A stretch of DNA of 64,000 nucleotides. Origin: Sitta carolinensis (lineage: Eukaryota > Chordata > Aves > Passeriformes > Sittidae). The stretch's first letter is position 1. Every line of letters begins with the position of its first letter. Location: the NCBI GenBank assembly GCA_032173965.1, contig CM063285.1, forward strand, positions 26,323,660 through 26,387,659, read 5' to 3'. This document shows positions 1 to 11,034 of the stretch, one piece after another. Both the position numbers and the translations under genes were made by a program. Below the pieces are notes generated by a model, which saw nothing but the letters and a program-made list of their open reading frames with translations, was not told the origin of the DNA and did not search any database.

Positions 1-3000
1 CTGCAATGAAAGAGAAAACCTGTGTCACACCATGCTGAATTGTTGTAGATTTTAGGGTTGTATTTTTGCTATCATCTTCTTGGCAGAAAAAGTAATAGGC
101 ACTCATTTAGCCAAACATCCAAGAAGTGATGTTTCTTTTTCTTAACTTGTACTGAAAAGCAAATTGCAAATCCTTTTCCTCAGGTGCCCTTTCCACAAAG
201 TCATCCTTGCATGTGTATCCTTGCTGGATGACACCCAAGCTGTCTTGCCCCTACAATTCATTCTAATTCATCAATATTTATCCTGACCATGTTGTGCCTG
301 CAATTGCAAGTGCAGTTTTAATGCTGTGGTTGTCACTGGACCGAACAGTAAATAGACATTGCAGTTGAACATATGCATATGGAATGAGTGTATTTTCACT
401 TCTGTCTTGTACCCAGAATTTTGAACTGACTTTTTTTTACTCCTATTACTATTAGTATTAATGGAAAAATGCCAAAATGTCAAATCATTTTCTATAAATA
501 TGTACTAATCCCAGATGTCTAGGTATGGGAATTAAGAAGTTTACTCTGTATTTTTTATTGGATTTCTGACAACTTTACACTTCCATTTATATAGATCAGG
601 AATAAATATATAAAATCAACCCACAAACTTTGAGACATTTCTTAAGATCTGGTGAGATTTTTATAAGAACAATTCTTTAAATTCTCATAGATTTCTTCCC
701 TCTTTTCCACAGAATGGCCTCTGCCTTTATATCTACTCTTTAGGGGAAAGAAAACATAGGGGGAGAGATAAAGCAACCAATACCCCTTTTTACTGAATTC
801 TAAGTACTCATTCCATATAGAATTTTTATGCTTCCCCCCCAAAAATATTATCAGGACCTTTAACAAGGCTTATTAAAGGCCCTTAAAAAATTCTAGTTTT
901 AAAGACTTTACAGTGGAGCTTATCTACAAAGCGATGTTATAGGAAGAACAAATAAGGGAAATGACTGAACAAATAATTTCTGAAATAAGGAAAAATGAGA
1001 AAAAATAGAAGGTAAAGAGTTTTGGAGTAGAAGAGCCTGGAACAAAAATTGAACAAATATTTGAGTCAAAGAGAAGAAGGCTCAATTGAAGGAAGGGCAG
1101 GAGTGAAAGGATAATATTATACCACATGATTTCTTACACATAGGTAAATGCAATGTTTAGAATAACTTCTCTTTTTATTTTTTTTTAAATCATAGATTAT
1201 AAATACAAATTTGTTATTACATAAATGGTTTTGAGTTCCTATAATTTGTTGAGATGTAAATTTAGAAAAGGAATAATTCTGAAGAAAAATATACCTTAAT
1301 TTAAAAGCAGTATTACATTGAGAAATCTGTCAATTTAGATAAAGCAAAAAATTCTAGAAGAATAAAAATGTAAAAATATTCATAACATTTTCTTCATTTT
1401 TTTTTATTTGACCAACAAACAGAAGCATCTTTTAGTTGTAAAACCTTATTTCTAAGCACTGACATGCAGAAAGATAAAGCAAGGGACACACCCAAATAAT
1501 TGTGTACTTTTTCATGAAATTGCATACATTTCTTTTTCAAAAGAATCACAGCCACCTAATAATTCAAAGGACTGTCGTAAATTCCCTCTCTGTTACAAAT
1601 TACTTCCTCTTAATGACAAGCCTCATTTGTCAATATTTTTACAGTAGCAATACTGCAACATCTAAAAGAAGAAAGGCAAATAAATACAGAAAGGATAGGC
1701 AGAGAGAATGAAATCCTGAAAACTATGTAATAAAAAAAGATCATAGCAGAAACAAATGGTGCATGGCTGCATTGAGGTTGAATATTATTCTTTTTCAGAA
1801 ATGTCAAAATATCAGGTAGCTTATTAAGCAATACAGTAAGATTTTTAATATTTTGCCTGGTTTGCACATTATTAATTACCTATTTTGTGAAGAAAGGTAA
1901 TGGATTTTAAACGCTGATAAAATTTTAGCTGAACTAATGTAAACCCAACAAAAGAGATTTGATATCAGTATATATGACTGTAAATATAAGACTCAGTAAA
2001 ACTAAAATAAGGCACCAAAGTGATAGAAACAATTATATGAGTCTGTACAGAATGAGGCTTTTCATCCCAGCAGTAAACTGTTGGCAGAGAAGATAAGAAT
2101 AGGACTTGTCTGTTTTTGAGCTTCTTTATAATCTTCCCACTTCTAAAGGAGCAAATCTTTTCAAGAGGAGCTTAAAGGTGAAGCAATAGTAGATTGCTTT
2201 ACAGTTTTGCCCATCTTATTTTCTCCCAGTCATGTTCCAAAACAGGAGGCCATGTCGCACAGCAAAATGTTTTCCATCCTGTTTTATTCACATATAACCG
2301 TATGCAGGCACCCTATCCACTATCTTTTACAACATCAGGGTTTTTTCAACAAAACATATTTCCTTACTTTGACATGAAATAATTTCAACCATTCCCAATG
2401 GGGATGGAAGCAGGTGAAAAGACAAGAGGTACTCTTAGTGTTACACAGCTGCAATTGCTGGCAGGTGGAAGTTTTGTCAGACATGTTTCTGCAAATATCT
2501 ATTTCACAAAAAAGAAAAAACAAAAAGGTTTTTTGTTTGTACAAATGATATATTTTTAAATCCCCTCATATTTTTATAATGCTGCTTATCTTAAACTCTT
2601 ACCATATGCTCTGCAAGTGATGCAGGCATATGGTTGACATAACAATACCATATGTCTGATAATATTTTGCTGTATATTACAGCAATAGCAAACATTTATA
2701 ATTTGTAGAGGGACTCAATATAAATTATGTTTTAACTCCATTTTTTATACTTATAAATACTTCTGAAGACATATGTAAAGAAGGCTATAAATCCCCTAAA
2801 GAGTTTAATATTTCAAACTAAACATTCAGGGAGTGTTTCATGGCTAAAACCTTGCCTTCATTACTGTAAAAAAAACACTACTGCCCTTTAGTAAAACATG
2901 GATAAAAATAAAATAATAATGTTTAAAAAAACTTAATAAAAAACCTGAAACTATATACATTCAAATGGCAGTGTTAAGCAACACCTTTTTAAACATATAT

Positions 3001-3382
3001 TTTCCACTGTCTCATCTGAAATGCAGTGTCTGAAGTATTTGGGATTTTCTTCCTTTCTTCTTTTTTATGCTCTTTAGCTCTTTATGGAATCAATGAGGAA
3101 ATGAGAGATGAACCAAAAGCAAACATGTATGAGACTTATCCTTCCCTGGACAAGATTGCATGTGAAGAGATGAAAGGAGAATAATTCTATATCCTCTTTT
3201 TTTGCTTGTACTATTGTACAGGGATCCTGCTCAGAGTCAAGTACCACCATGCTAGACATTCCTTCCTTTGGTATACTTTACACACAAAAATGAAACTAGG
3301 AAGAATGATTTAGAATAAGCCCCTCAACCCAAGCCCATGGAAGGAGAGAAAATGCAATTTTGTTTTTCTTTTTATTTTGCAG
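1..3382. other. AT-rich non-coding stretch, no gene recognised
   Basis: Both strands show only short chance reading frames with many stops. There are scattered homopolymer runs, such as a C8 run near 833-840, and no recognisable repeat, RNA gene or CpG-rich promoter. The end of the stretch is a pyrimidine-rich tract followed by AG at 3381-3382, treated separately as a possible splice acceptor. Confidence 0.6.
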
Positions 3383-3480
3383 TGACTTACTTGATGGCTA
3401 AATACCATAGAAAAAATGTGGATGAATCTAACCTCATTTCTAGTACAGAGAAATCAGTGACTTTGGATGATGACACGTGA
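3383..3480 (+). other. Possible terminal coding exon (weak candidate)
   Basis: A T-rich tract ends in the acceptor-like sequence TTTTGCAG at 3375-3382. In one phase the following bases give 31 open codons and then TGA at 3478-3480. The predicted tail is hydrophilic, rich in Lys, Ser, Asp and Glu, and ends in three Asp and a Thr, which is more protein-like than most frames in this window. AATAAA occurs about 900 bp downstream near 4375-4380. I do not recognise the peptide. A 31-codon open frame is quite possible by chance, so this is only a candidate last exon of a gene lying mostly to the left of the window. Confidence 0.2.
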
Positions 3481-5093
3481 CACAATAAGGAATAAGGAAG
3501 AAGACACGCTATGTCTGGAAGAGACTTTAACTATGGTAGGTACACTCAAGTTATGTTTTCTAAGCCAGAACTGACAAAGCCTTTCCTGAGAATGTTACTG
3601 GCTTATGCAAATCTAGAATATAATGAAGTAAAAAGAATTAACAAATTGGAAGACAACTAGGCTGTCCAATGTCTCCAGCAGAGTCAGAAAATTTGAAAGT
3701 AACAGAAAACACCAAGACCTCAATGGCATGGACAGTCATGTGGCTGTCAGTAGTCACAGTCACCTAATATATATGAAGTGACTAAGAAGGGAGGATTAAG
3801 AATTCTTTTTTTCAGTTTAAGGTACTTAGAAACTATGCAGAAGAAATGAGTAAATGGATGATGTTTAAAGAAGAGATGAACTAAAGCTTCCAGAAATCTG
3901 AAGGCTCTATCTCTTTCTGCTATAGAAAATTTTACTCCCCTCCCTCTGGAGCTCCAGTTATCTCCTATGAGAAGACTTCTTGTAGTCTTCTTCTGTGATG
4001 ATGCAGCTCCGCTACTTATTGAACATGCTATTTACAAGTGCCATGTACCTAATGAAAATTACAACCTAACCACGGTCTAGAGTAAGACTACACTCATGTG
4101 CAAAACCCCAAGCTTTTGAAACATCAAGAGTGAAGCTGCATATATGTATATATTAAAAAAAAAAAAAAAAAAAAACATTTTAGCCATTTCATTTAAATGA
4201 ACAAATTAAAATATCTACAGATAGGTGGGTAGAGAAACTAAATATTGCTCTTTAACAGCTGCTTGATTTCAGTCAAAGTAATTTCATGCTCCACCATCAA
4301 AACATAGAAATTTCCCTCTTTGTATAAAATATATGGTTTATTCTATAGTTCTTATTCTTTCAACATTTTGTTGAATAAAATCAAAGAAATGGAAAGTGAA
4401 ATGGTTTTTAGATGCTTTATTTGTTTGCATTAGCCCATATACCATCCAGGTTTTCAGGCTGGTGCTTTAGCAATTGTCCCTAACACATCAGCATCAGTCA
4501 ACATACAGCTATGCCTGCAGTTTGAGTAACCAGCTTGATGGACAAAGAATGATGAATATCTGCTTTTAAAGCCCTTTGAGGCCACTGTCTTTTCGGTGGG
4601 TCTCATAATCAAGATACAAAGAAATCAGAATTGAAATCTAGTTTCATACTCAAAAGACATGGTGAATTTGAGGGGGAATAGGCTTGAAAGCTATGAATTT
4701 TGTAAGGCAGAGAGCGACATATGTAACATGACTGCTACGAAATTATGATGAATTCTAATGTGATAATATGGGAGAACTGTAAGTTATACCCTTTCAGCTA
4801 AGTCTTTGAAAAATACTTGTTTATTAAGGCCATTATTAAGAGAAAAATATGTGCATTAACAGTGTGCTAGTGATGGTTAAGATTTTGTTTAATCTTAGTA
4901 AAGTAAGATGAGGATAAATATAGTTCCTGATCCAAATCACCTCCACTCTAAGCCGGTGGGTATCTGTTGCCACTAATCTGCACAGTCCTTGATTTGATTG
5001 AAATGGTAGTGGTGTTTATTTTCATAGCACTGACTAATACTATCGCAACATTTCTGTCCATAAATATTTATTTTCTTTGCCAGTTTCAGTTGT
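3481..5093. other. AT-rich non-coding stretch
   Basis: No reading frame or repeat family is recognised. It contains a run of 21 A at 4155-4175 and a candidate poly(A) signal AATAAA near 4375. The right end is the target site of the LTR insertion that starts at 5094. Confidence 0.55.
4155..4175 (+). repeat. Poly(A) run, 21 bases
   Basis: An uninterrupted A run follows a TATATA-type stretch. There is no flanking duplication or processed-gene body, so it is best read as a simple homopolymer. Confidence 0.9.
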
Positions 5094-5447
5094 TGTTGCA
5101 ACTCGTGTTTGTTTTAGTGTAATTCAATTGCTGTTATTTAATGTTAAATGGTTTCCCTTGTTTCCCCTATGCTTATTCCTGAAGTTGTGTCCTCCCCCTG
5201 TTTCCCTTTATGGTTTTTTCCCGCCTATGTTCCATCCCTTCCCTGTCAGTCCCAGCTACCCAACCCCTCGCTCCGCCCCTGTTCCGGCTCCTTCTGTATC
5301 AATCCTCCCCAGAACCAATCCCGTGACCCCTTCCCTCCTCCCACTTACCCTGATTCATCCCGAGACCCGTGACCCAACCCTTCAACTCCACCCCAACTTA
5401 ACCCCATTGCATAATGTGTTGTACCCGCCTCTTGTTTTTTGTACCCG

Positions 5448-5454
5448 TATAAAA
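5448..5454 (+). promoter_or_regulatory. LTR TATA box
   Basis: TATAAAA lies in the + strand LTR, about 355 bp from its 5' end and 78 bp before the AATAAA. This is the normal position for the LTR core promoter. It looks intact, but activity cannot be judged from sequence. Confidence 0.65.
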
Positions 5455-5531
5455 TCCTGTGCACGGAGCTGCGCGGGGCTCTCTCTGTGTCTGTTCCCCC
5501 ATGACCTATGTGCTCTGTCCCCTTCGACCCT

Positions 5532-5537
5532 AATAAA
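5532..5537 (+). terminator. LTR poly(A) signal
   Basis: AATAAA lies about 80 bp after the TATA box and 200 bp before the LTR 3' end, as expected for the R region of this + strand LTR. Confidence 0.65.
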
Positions 5538-5744
5538 TCATCCCGGTTGGAACTTCAGCCTTGGAGAGCCTCTCTCTTTCTTCTTCACCTGAGCTCTGGA
5601 TGCGGTGAGACTGTCCGTGTTTAGGAACCTTTGCTCCTAAGGTTCGGCTGAGAGAACAAACCCCGCCTCAGCTGTTCCCCACACCTGGTGCAGAGACAGC
5701 GTGCCGTGAGCTAGCCTGGATTCCGGTCAAACGCATCCAGTTGT

Positions 5745-7688
5745 GATTTTTTTTTTTCCACTGCATCCAGAGATTGATGTAGTAATGCAAAGAAAATTTT
5801 CTGATTGCAGGAAAGACAAGAGTACATTATATGCCACAGGTAATATTGCAAAGAAATCATATAACAAATAACAAGCCAGGACAAAAGACAGATTTTCCTT
5901 AGATTTGGTATGTCCATAAGCAAATTAAAATGTGGCTCAAAAGTTCACAAGAATATAATGATCAATGCAGTTTTTCTGAAGGAAGTGGAATAACTCCTTT
6001 TTTAAAAACTCATTTTAATTTCATAGTTTGTATCACAAGTAGATGAATAACTTACGTGATAAACAAATACACTTTTTTTTCCTTCATTTTCTTGGAAGAC
6101 AGCTTAGTTTATATATTTTCCTTTTTTAGATAGTTTTTATACTTAACCTGAAGTCAAAAGCTCACATCTCTCTCTTAGAGTTATTTCAATGTTGAGATAG
6201 CATGGGACAGTTGTTGTCTTAGCTTTCTTAGCATTTTATCTGACCAGGACTTTCTACACAGCTTGCTTATTAAGGGAAAACTTCAAATTTTCTTTTTTAA
6301 AGGCTGATCACTTTCAGAAACCAGCACTGAAGTAATGTAAAAAATACTAGAAACCCTTATAAGTCCCTTCTCAAAATCCTAAGAAATTTTTCAGGTTTAA
6401 CTTATGTTTGATCTGAAGAATAGCTGAAGGTTTATGGGTCTTTTTTTGTCAGGACTGAACATGTTGCACATATATTCTTAAAAAATAATGCTGAAAAACT
6501 AGTTCCTGTGTAAATCAAATGGAAATCTATGTTTTGAACTTACTATAATGAGCAAAAAAAGTCAAAAATGTCCTTGGCATTCTGAAATACTTATGTAAGT
6601 TATACAAAAGTAACCTAATTTAAAAACATATATGAAAAGTTGTACTAATACTGTAGTAGGTTTTTTATACTATATTGACAACTGTTGCATAAGTTTGCCT
6701 TTGTAAAACCTTTGTAGTGCAACATAACGCAGTGGAATCAGTTCACTTAGGAAATGGTTTCTGAAGCACAGTGGAGTGGAATAAATATATCTGAGAAAAT
6801 CTGTTTAGTTCTTAGTCATCACAATTATTTTCCTCCTTGGAAGAGTGATTACATGATTTCTTTGACCTTTTCAATAATGTTATTTTTCTAAGCAACAACA
6901 CAAAAATTACTGGTAGAATCCTTACTCAGATTTTTTTTAAATTAACTTCATTTCCAAGGAGGCCAAGAACTTTAGCATATGTTGTTGAAAGAAGGCTTTG
7001 ATCTAGAGAGACAGATTAGCCATTGTCTCTTTCATTAGCAGCAGTATTTTCAGTCTAATACCCTGCTCCAGTGTAGTAGTAAATCTTGTGAGATTAACTT
7101 TTAAATACTCAGTAATAGGAAATCATCAATTTTTAGGAACATTTTGAGGCTCACATGTTTAGTAATGACTTTTGCCATTTTAGTATCAATTTTATGTATG
7201 TTTTCACAGATAAAGTGAAAAGTACCTGTTGCCTTAACAGATTTAGCATAACTTTGCTGATCTCCAGTGATACAGCCTGCTTGGTTTTATATGCATTCAT
7301 TTGAAAAGAGTGTGCAGCAGCAGGAGTTGGCTAATCATTAAGCTCAGGATTTAATGCAGCAACAGTATATGGAAGCTTTCTCTAAGGATGCAATTTTAAA
7401 AGCCAGAGAATCAATTCAAAGTCAAACACCACTCTGCTTGCTGTTCAGGTTCCTGCTGTCTTAGTGTCTCCAACAGAGTTCACCAGCAACTGTGTTCACG
7501 TGTGATGATTCACGTTGAAACTTCTTGGCCTTGAACCAAATGTCCAGGAGAAATGGAAATAGATTGCTACAAAAATGGAGAGCTGGTGATATTATTCCAG
7601 GGATCCCTTATAACAAGGCGTGTGATTAGATCAGTTTGTTGTTGATGTATTTTCTGTAGTCTCAGTACAAGTTCTTGTCTTTTATTTA
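5745..7688. other. AT-rich non-coding stretch between two solo LTRs
   Basis: No gene, RNA or repeat family was recognised. Reading frames are short and unremarkable. The right-hand end is the target site of the next LTR. Confidence 0.55.
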
Positions 7689-7693
7689 GTTTG

Positions 7694-8326
7694 TGTCCTG
7701 ATTTAAGGAAATTTTGGGAAGAAACCTCCGAATGGGACCCTCCAGAAAGCAAATCCAAATGGCTCCTCCCCCAACTGGTTCAGAAAAGATTTCCCTTAGA
7801 GGAAAGTGGAAAAAATGTGTTTATTTAACAGGCAAAGCACAACAAATGAATACCAAAGAACAAAAGCTCCCACCGCTCCGCAGAGATGCCCAATACAGCC
7901 AGGCTGTGCCGGGGGTGCAGCTCGGCTCCCTCAGTCCGTGCCAGTCCCTGGCACTGGGAAATGCCGGGCACAGGCCAGGCCTGGGGGGACGCAGGGGTGA
8001 GCTCCGGGTGCTCTGCTGGGGTTTAGTCCAGAGCAGGTTTGAACAGTTCCAAGGGAAAAGGAAAAAACTCACAGTCCAGAGAACTGTGCTTCAGCTAGCC
8101 AGAAACTAACAAAGAGCAAAGGAGAGCTCTCTCCTGCCATCTGCACTATAGACAACACTCGCCTGTGTCCAGGAAAGCTGAAAACTCCGATCTTGATGTT
8201 TTGAAAACAACCGCCTCAAACATTCCACTGCTCCTCCTGCACTCTCAGATCCAGTTTTAAAGGTGCAGAACTTATTTTTGATTTAAACAGATGAATGGGG
8301 ATACAATTCAGCATCAACCCAGGACA
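7694..8326 (-). mobile_element. Solo LTR, minus strand, with TIR TGTCCTG/CAGGACA and 5-bp target duplication
   Basis: On the + strand the element begins TGTCCTG (7694-7700) and ends CAGGACA (8320-8326), a perfect 7-bp inverted terminal repeat. The flanks carry an exact direct duplication GTTTG (7689-7693 and 8327-8331). Read on the minus strand there is a TATA-like TTTAAAA (8255-8261), a GC-rich body around 7870-8030, and AATAAA (7820-7825) followed by a U5-like tail. The architecture and start resemble LTRs I know from passerine genomes. At 633 bp with no internal retroviral sequence beside it, it is a solo LTR. Overlapping frames on both strands (such as 7714-8109) are by-products of the GC-rich body. 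Confidence 0.9.
7820..7825 (-). terminator. LTR poly(A) signal on the minus strand
   Basis: TTTATT on the + strand reads AATAAA on the minus strand. It lies about 125 bp before the 3' end of the minus-strand LTR, a usual place for the R/U5 boundary. Confidence 0.6.
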
Positions 8327-8331
8327 GTTTG

Positions 8332-8997
8332 TCATACTAAAATTTTTTGAGATTCATGCTAGAGAAGTCTGTGCACAACTGTCCCATTTTGTTGCATCAA
8401 GTGATTTTTCTCTTAGTCATGATCTCCATATTCTGTGAGATTGCTGTCAGTCATTTATAAGAAAAGTAATTAGATTTCATTTCAGCGAAGGATTTCCATA
8501 ATTCTGCAGAGGAACCTTGCAACTCACTCAGAAGAACAACCTCTTGTGTATGATACAGTAGTGATGATGTCGAAATCATGGGCATCATGCCCTTTACATT
8601 GCTATTTCCCCCCAGATGACTAAATGACTAGTCATTTTTGAGAAATAAATGCTGTAGTCATTTTTGTGGAATATTTACACCCCTATCTTCTTAACATTTC
8701 CTAAGTGCTAATAAAGGACAAAATTGGGGTATGGGAAAGAGCATATGCTGAACTTACTTCTTATCCATATGAGAGTGCACTCTGTAAGATGCGTCACCCT
8801 CACTGATGTATCTGCTGGTATCTGTACAATTACTATGAAAGGAATTATATATTTTAAAAAAGACATAAGTGCTACAAATGTTCTTGTACATCTTTCCCAT
8901 TTTTGCTTTATGCTTTTTTTTTTTTTTTTTTTTTTAATAATTCAGTAGATGTTACTGTAAAATGTGACTTAAAGGAAGATTTATGGGTTTAAACTAT
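8332..8997. other. AT-rich spacer between LTRs
   Basis: It contains a run of 22 T at 8914-8935 and short chance frames only. No gene or family was recognised. Confidence 0.5.
8914..8935 (+). repeat. Poly(T) run, 22 bases
   Basis: An uninterrupted T run just left of the ~1-kb minus-strand LTR. It is outside the inferred LTR end. Confidence 0.85.
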
Positions 8998-9152
8998 TGT
9001 GGGGTGTTGACCTTGGCCGGCTGCCAGATATCTATCCAGCTGCTCTCTCATTACTTTCCATCCCCTCCCAGACAGGATGAAAAAGCTTTTGGGTTTACTT
9101 GCTAGTTATGATCAGAGGCAAAATAGACTTGATTTGGGGAAAATTAATTCAA

Positions 9153-9158
9153 TTTATT
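9153..9158 (-). terminator. LTR poly(A) signal on the minus strand
   Basis: TTTATT on the + strand gives AATAAA on the minus strand, in the position expected for the R region of the minus-strand LTR. Confidence 0.55.
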
Positions 9159-9489
9159 GCAAATTTAAAATAGGATGGGATAATGAGAAACAAAGGTAAA
9201 TCTGAAAACATCTTTCCCCAACCTCTCCCTCTTCCATATGTCATCTTCATTCCTGATTCTTCCACAGTTTCCCTTCTAAGACAGCTCAGAGAGGGTGAGG
9301 AGCCACGGCTTGTGGTCAGTTCATAACACTCCCAATCTACTGCTCTTTCTTCCTCACAATTTTCCTTTGATTGAGCATGTAGTGTCTCCAATGGGATACA
9401 GCCCTTCACACACTGCTGTGTTGGGCCATGGAAACATGGGTTGTGTTATTTCAGGCGCATTGGTCCTCTCCACAGATTACAGTTCATCA

Positions 9490-9710
9490 GGAATAGGCTG
9501 CTCCAGCATGTGTCACCTTCAGGCCACGGGTCCTTCCAGGAGCCTGCTCCAGTGTAGGCTCTCCATGGGCTGCACTTCCCTTCAGGACACATCCACCTAT
9601 TCCACCAGGGGTTCTCCAGAGGCTGCAGAGTGGATAACTGCTCCATTGGTGTCATCCACAGGCTGCAGCAGAACATCTTGCTTCTCCAGAATTTGCACAG
9701 GCTGCAGGGG
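9490..9710 (-). repeat. Degenerate tandem repeats inside the LTR
   Basis: Several imperfect units share GGCTGCAG, CTCCAG and CTGCTCC words at a spacing of very roughly 40-60 bp. The same internal minisatellite-like structure is a known trait of this bird LTR type. The copies are diverged, which supports an old insertion. Confidence 0.6.
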
Positions 9711-10023
9711 ATTTTTCTCTCTGACACATGGAGCACATCCTCCTGCTTGTTCGCTGACCTGGGTGTCTACATAGTCATTTCTCTATCATTTTTTCTCTCT
9801 CTCAGTCACAGCTGCTGCCTGGTGTATTTTACCCTTTCTGAAATATGCTGCCAGAGAGGTGCCTCCAGTTGCTGAGAACCTCAGAAGTGCCCTGCTTTGG
9901 GCTTGCTTTTTAACTGGAAGGAGCAGGCTCTGTCCAGCCCTTGGTGTCTTCTCACAGGGGTCTGTGAGACCTCTGCAGCTCTCCCTCAATACAAACTCTT
10001 GCCATGTAAAACTGGTAATATTA

Positions 10024-10769
10024 TTTTGGGTTTTCACAGAAATTTAAAAACAGCATTACAAAGCAATAAATCTCAAAACAATAACTTCAATTACAAAGCA
10101 AGCCAAAATATATTCAGATATATGGACAATGTACTGATAATTTGCTTTATTTTTCTTTTCTATTCTCTTAATCATCTTTTTTTTTCTACAATTCACCTCT
10201 AAATTGCCTTCATGAAGATCTTTATAATTTACTCAATTTTAACAGAAATTTCAAATATTCTTTGGTTTACATAGCAATTCTATTAAATGCAGATTTTTAG
10301 CTTGAAATCAGGCTTATTCTTTAGAAATACTGACAAAGTACTTCAGTGCCAACCGAATCACCTTGTTTGATGGTGATTTAAAAGTGTATTGCTTCTTATA
10401 GCACTGATTATTTATTCTGTCTTAAAACTAGTTATACTCTCTTGTCACTGGTGTATTAATAAATAAATAATTTCGTATAATATAACCAATTGATATCTAC
10501 AAGAGTTTAGTGATAAATTAATTTGCAAAATTATGCTTCGATTCCTGTCCTCTGTTATAAAAATGAAGGTCTGTATTAACATTGGCAAAATATGAATAAT
10601 TTGCTGAAATTTTGGGCAGAATTTTATTGCCTTCTGAAATATAAACCAGTAAAAAAAGTATGCTGACATTTTTTAGTCAGTTAAAAAATATGCTTCCTAA
10701 GCCAAAAGGAATTTTAAAGTCAATACAACTGAAAACCCAAGAATTCAAAAAGCTATATTTTTCTTACTT
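10024..10769. other. AT-rich non-coding stretch
   Basis: No gene or repeat was recognised between the ~1-kb LTR and the minus-strand frame at 10770. All frames are short. Confidence 0.5.
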
Positions 10770-10961
10770 TCAACTTTTATATGCAAGTCCTTTTAAGGGA
10801 ACTATTTTATCTGCTGCAATCTGTAGAATTTGGAGCTGCTCCTCAGTTAAGTTCATAACAAATTTTGTATGTGACTCATCCTCTAAATTCCAAAAATAAA
10901 TCTTCCTTTTTCCTGCAATTTTGCATAATTGGTCTCTGATAAGAGCAAAAGAATTATTCAA
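10770..10961 (-). other. Unassigned 63-codon minus-strand frame next to a repeat copy
   Basis: The frame runs stop to stop and has no ATG at its start. Its composition is protein-like: basic and aromatic residues in the first half, then an acidic, Leu/Gln-rich helix-like part (about residues 36-50). It lies only 16 bp from copy A of the 52-bp repeat pair, so it may be a decayed piece of the same retroelement. I do not recognise the product, and a chance frame is possible. Confidence 0.2.
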
Positions 10962-10978
10962 CTATTTGATATGCGTTG

Positions 10979-11031
10979 AGGCAGCTGTTTGAGACATATG
11001 TGGTTTCAAAAAGTTACTCATATTTCACTTT
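10979..11031 (+). repeat. Copy A of an unidentified local repeat
   Basis: About 52 bp match 13581-13633 at roughly 46 positions in the same orientation. Weaker similarity continues past the right end to about 11070. The family is not recognised; a fragment of an old retroelement is the simplest explanation. Confidence 0.65.
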
Positions 11032-11034
11032 TTG

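Larger units (their letters stand above)
5094..5739 (+). mobile_element. Solo LTR of an avian endogenous retrovirus, 5-bp target duplication
   Basis: The element starts TGTTGCA at 5094 and ends CATCCA at 5739. It is flanked on both sides by an exact 5-bp duplication GTTGT (5089-5093 and 5740-5744). A C-rich U3-like part leads to a TATA box (TATAAAA, 5448-5454). A poly(A) signal AATAAA lies at 5532-5537, placing R between them, and a short GC-richer U5-like part follows. The 646-bp length and TG...CA ends fit a retroviral LTR; 5-bp duplications are known for class III (ERV-L-like) elements. No internal retroviral sequence adjoins it, so it is a solo LTR left by LTR-LTR recombination. The 171-codon open frame inside is an accident of the low-stop C-rich sequence. 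The exact family is not assigned. Confidence 0.88.
9000..10018 (-). mobile_element. Older avian LTR, about 1 kb, minus strand
   Basis: The order of blocks matches a widespread bird LTR that I recognise from chicken sequence. From the left there is a GACCTTGGCCGGCTGCCAG-type end, a GGGGAAAATTAATTCAATTTATT block, then a long region of imperfect repeats built on a GGCTGCAG...CTGCTCC theme (about 9490-9710), and a right end near GCCATGTAAAACTGGTAA. On the minus strand AATAAA sits at 9153-9158. The boundaries are approximate; candidate flanks TATTG (8995-8999) and TATTA (10019-10023) differ by one base, which fits an older 5-bp duplication but is not proof. Long frames inside (9295-9774 and others) are not genes. 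Confidence 0.8.

Noticed and set aside
3510..3540. CTGGAAGAGACTTTAA as a CR1 end
   Set aside because: A single short word without the neighbouring CR1 blocks.
4250..4292. Third copy of the 10979/13581 repeat
   Set aside because: Only a few short words (such as CAGCTGCTTGA) are shared; the similarity is too short to support.
5077..5592. 171-codon + strand reading frame
   Set aside because: It lies in the C-rich part of the solo LTR, is mostly Pro/Leu/Ser/Phe, starts outside the LTR and overlaps another frame. It is a composition artefact.
9295..9774. 159-codon + strand frame and its minus-strand shadows
   Set aside because: They fall in the repeated part of the ~1-kb LTR on its antisense strand.
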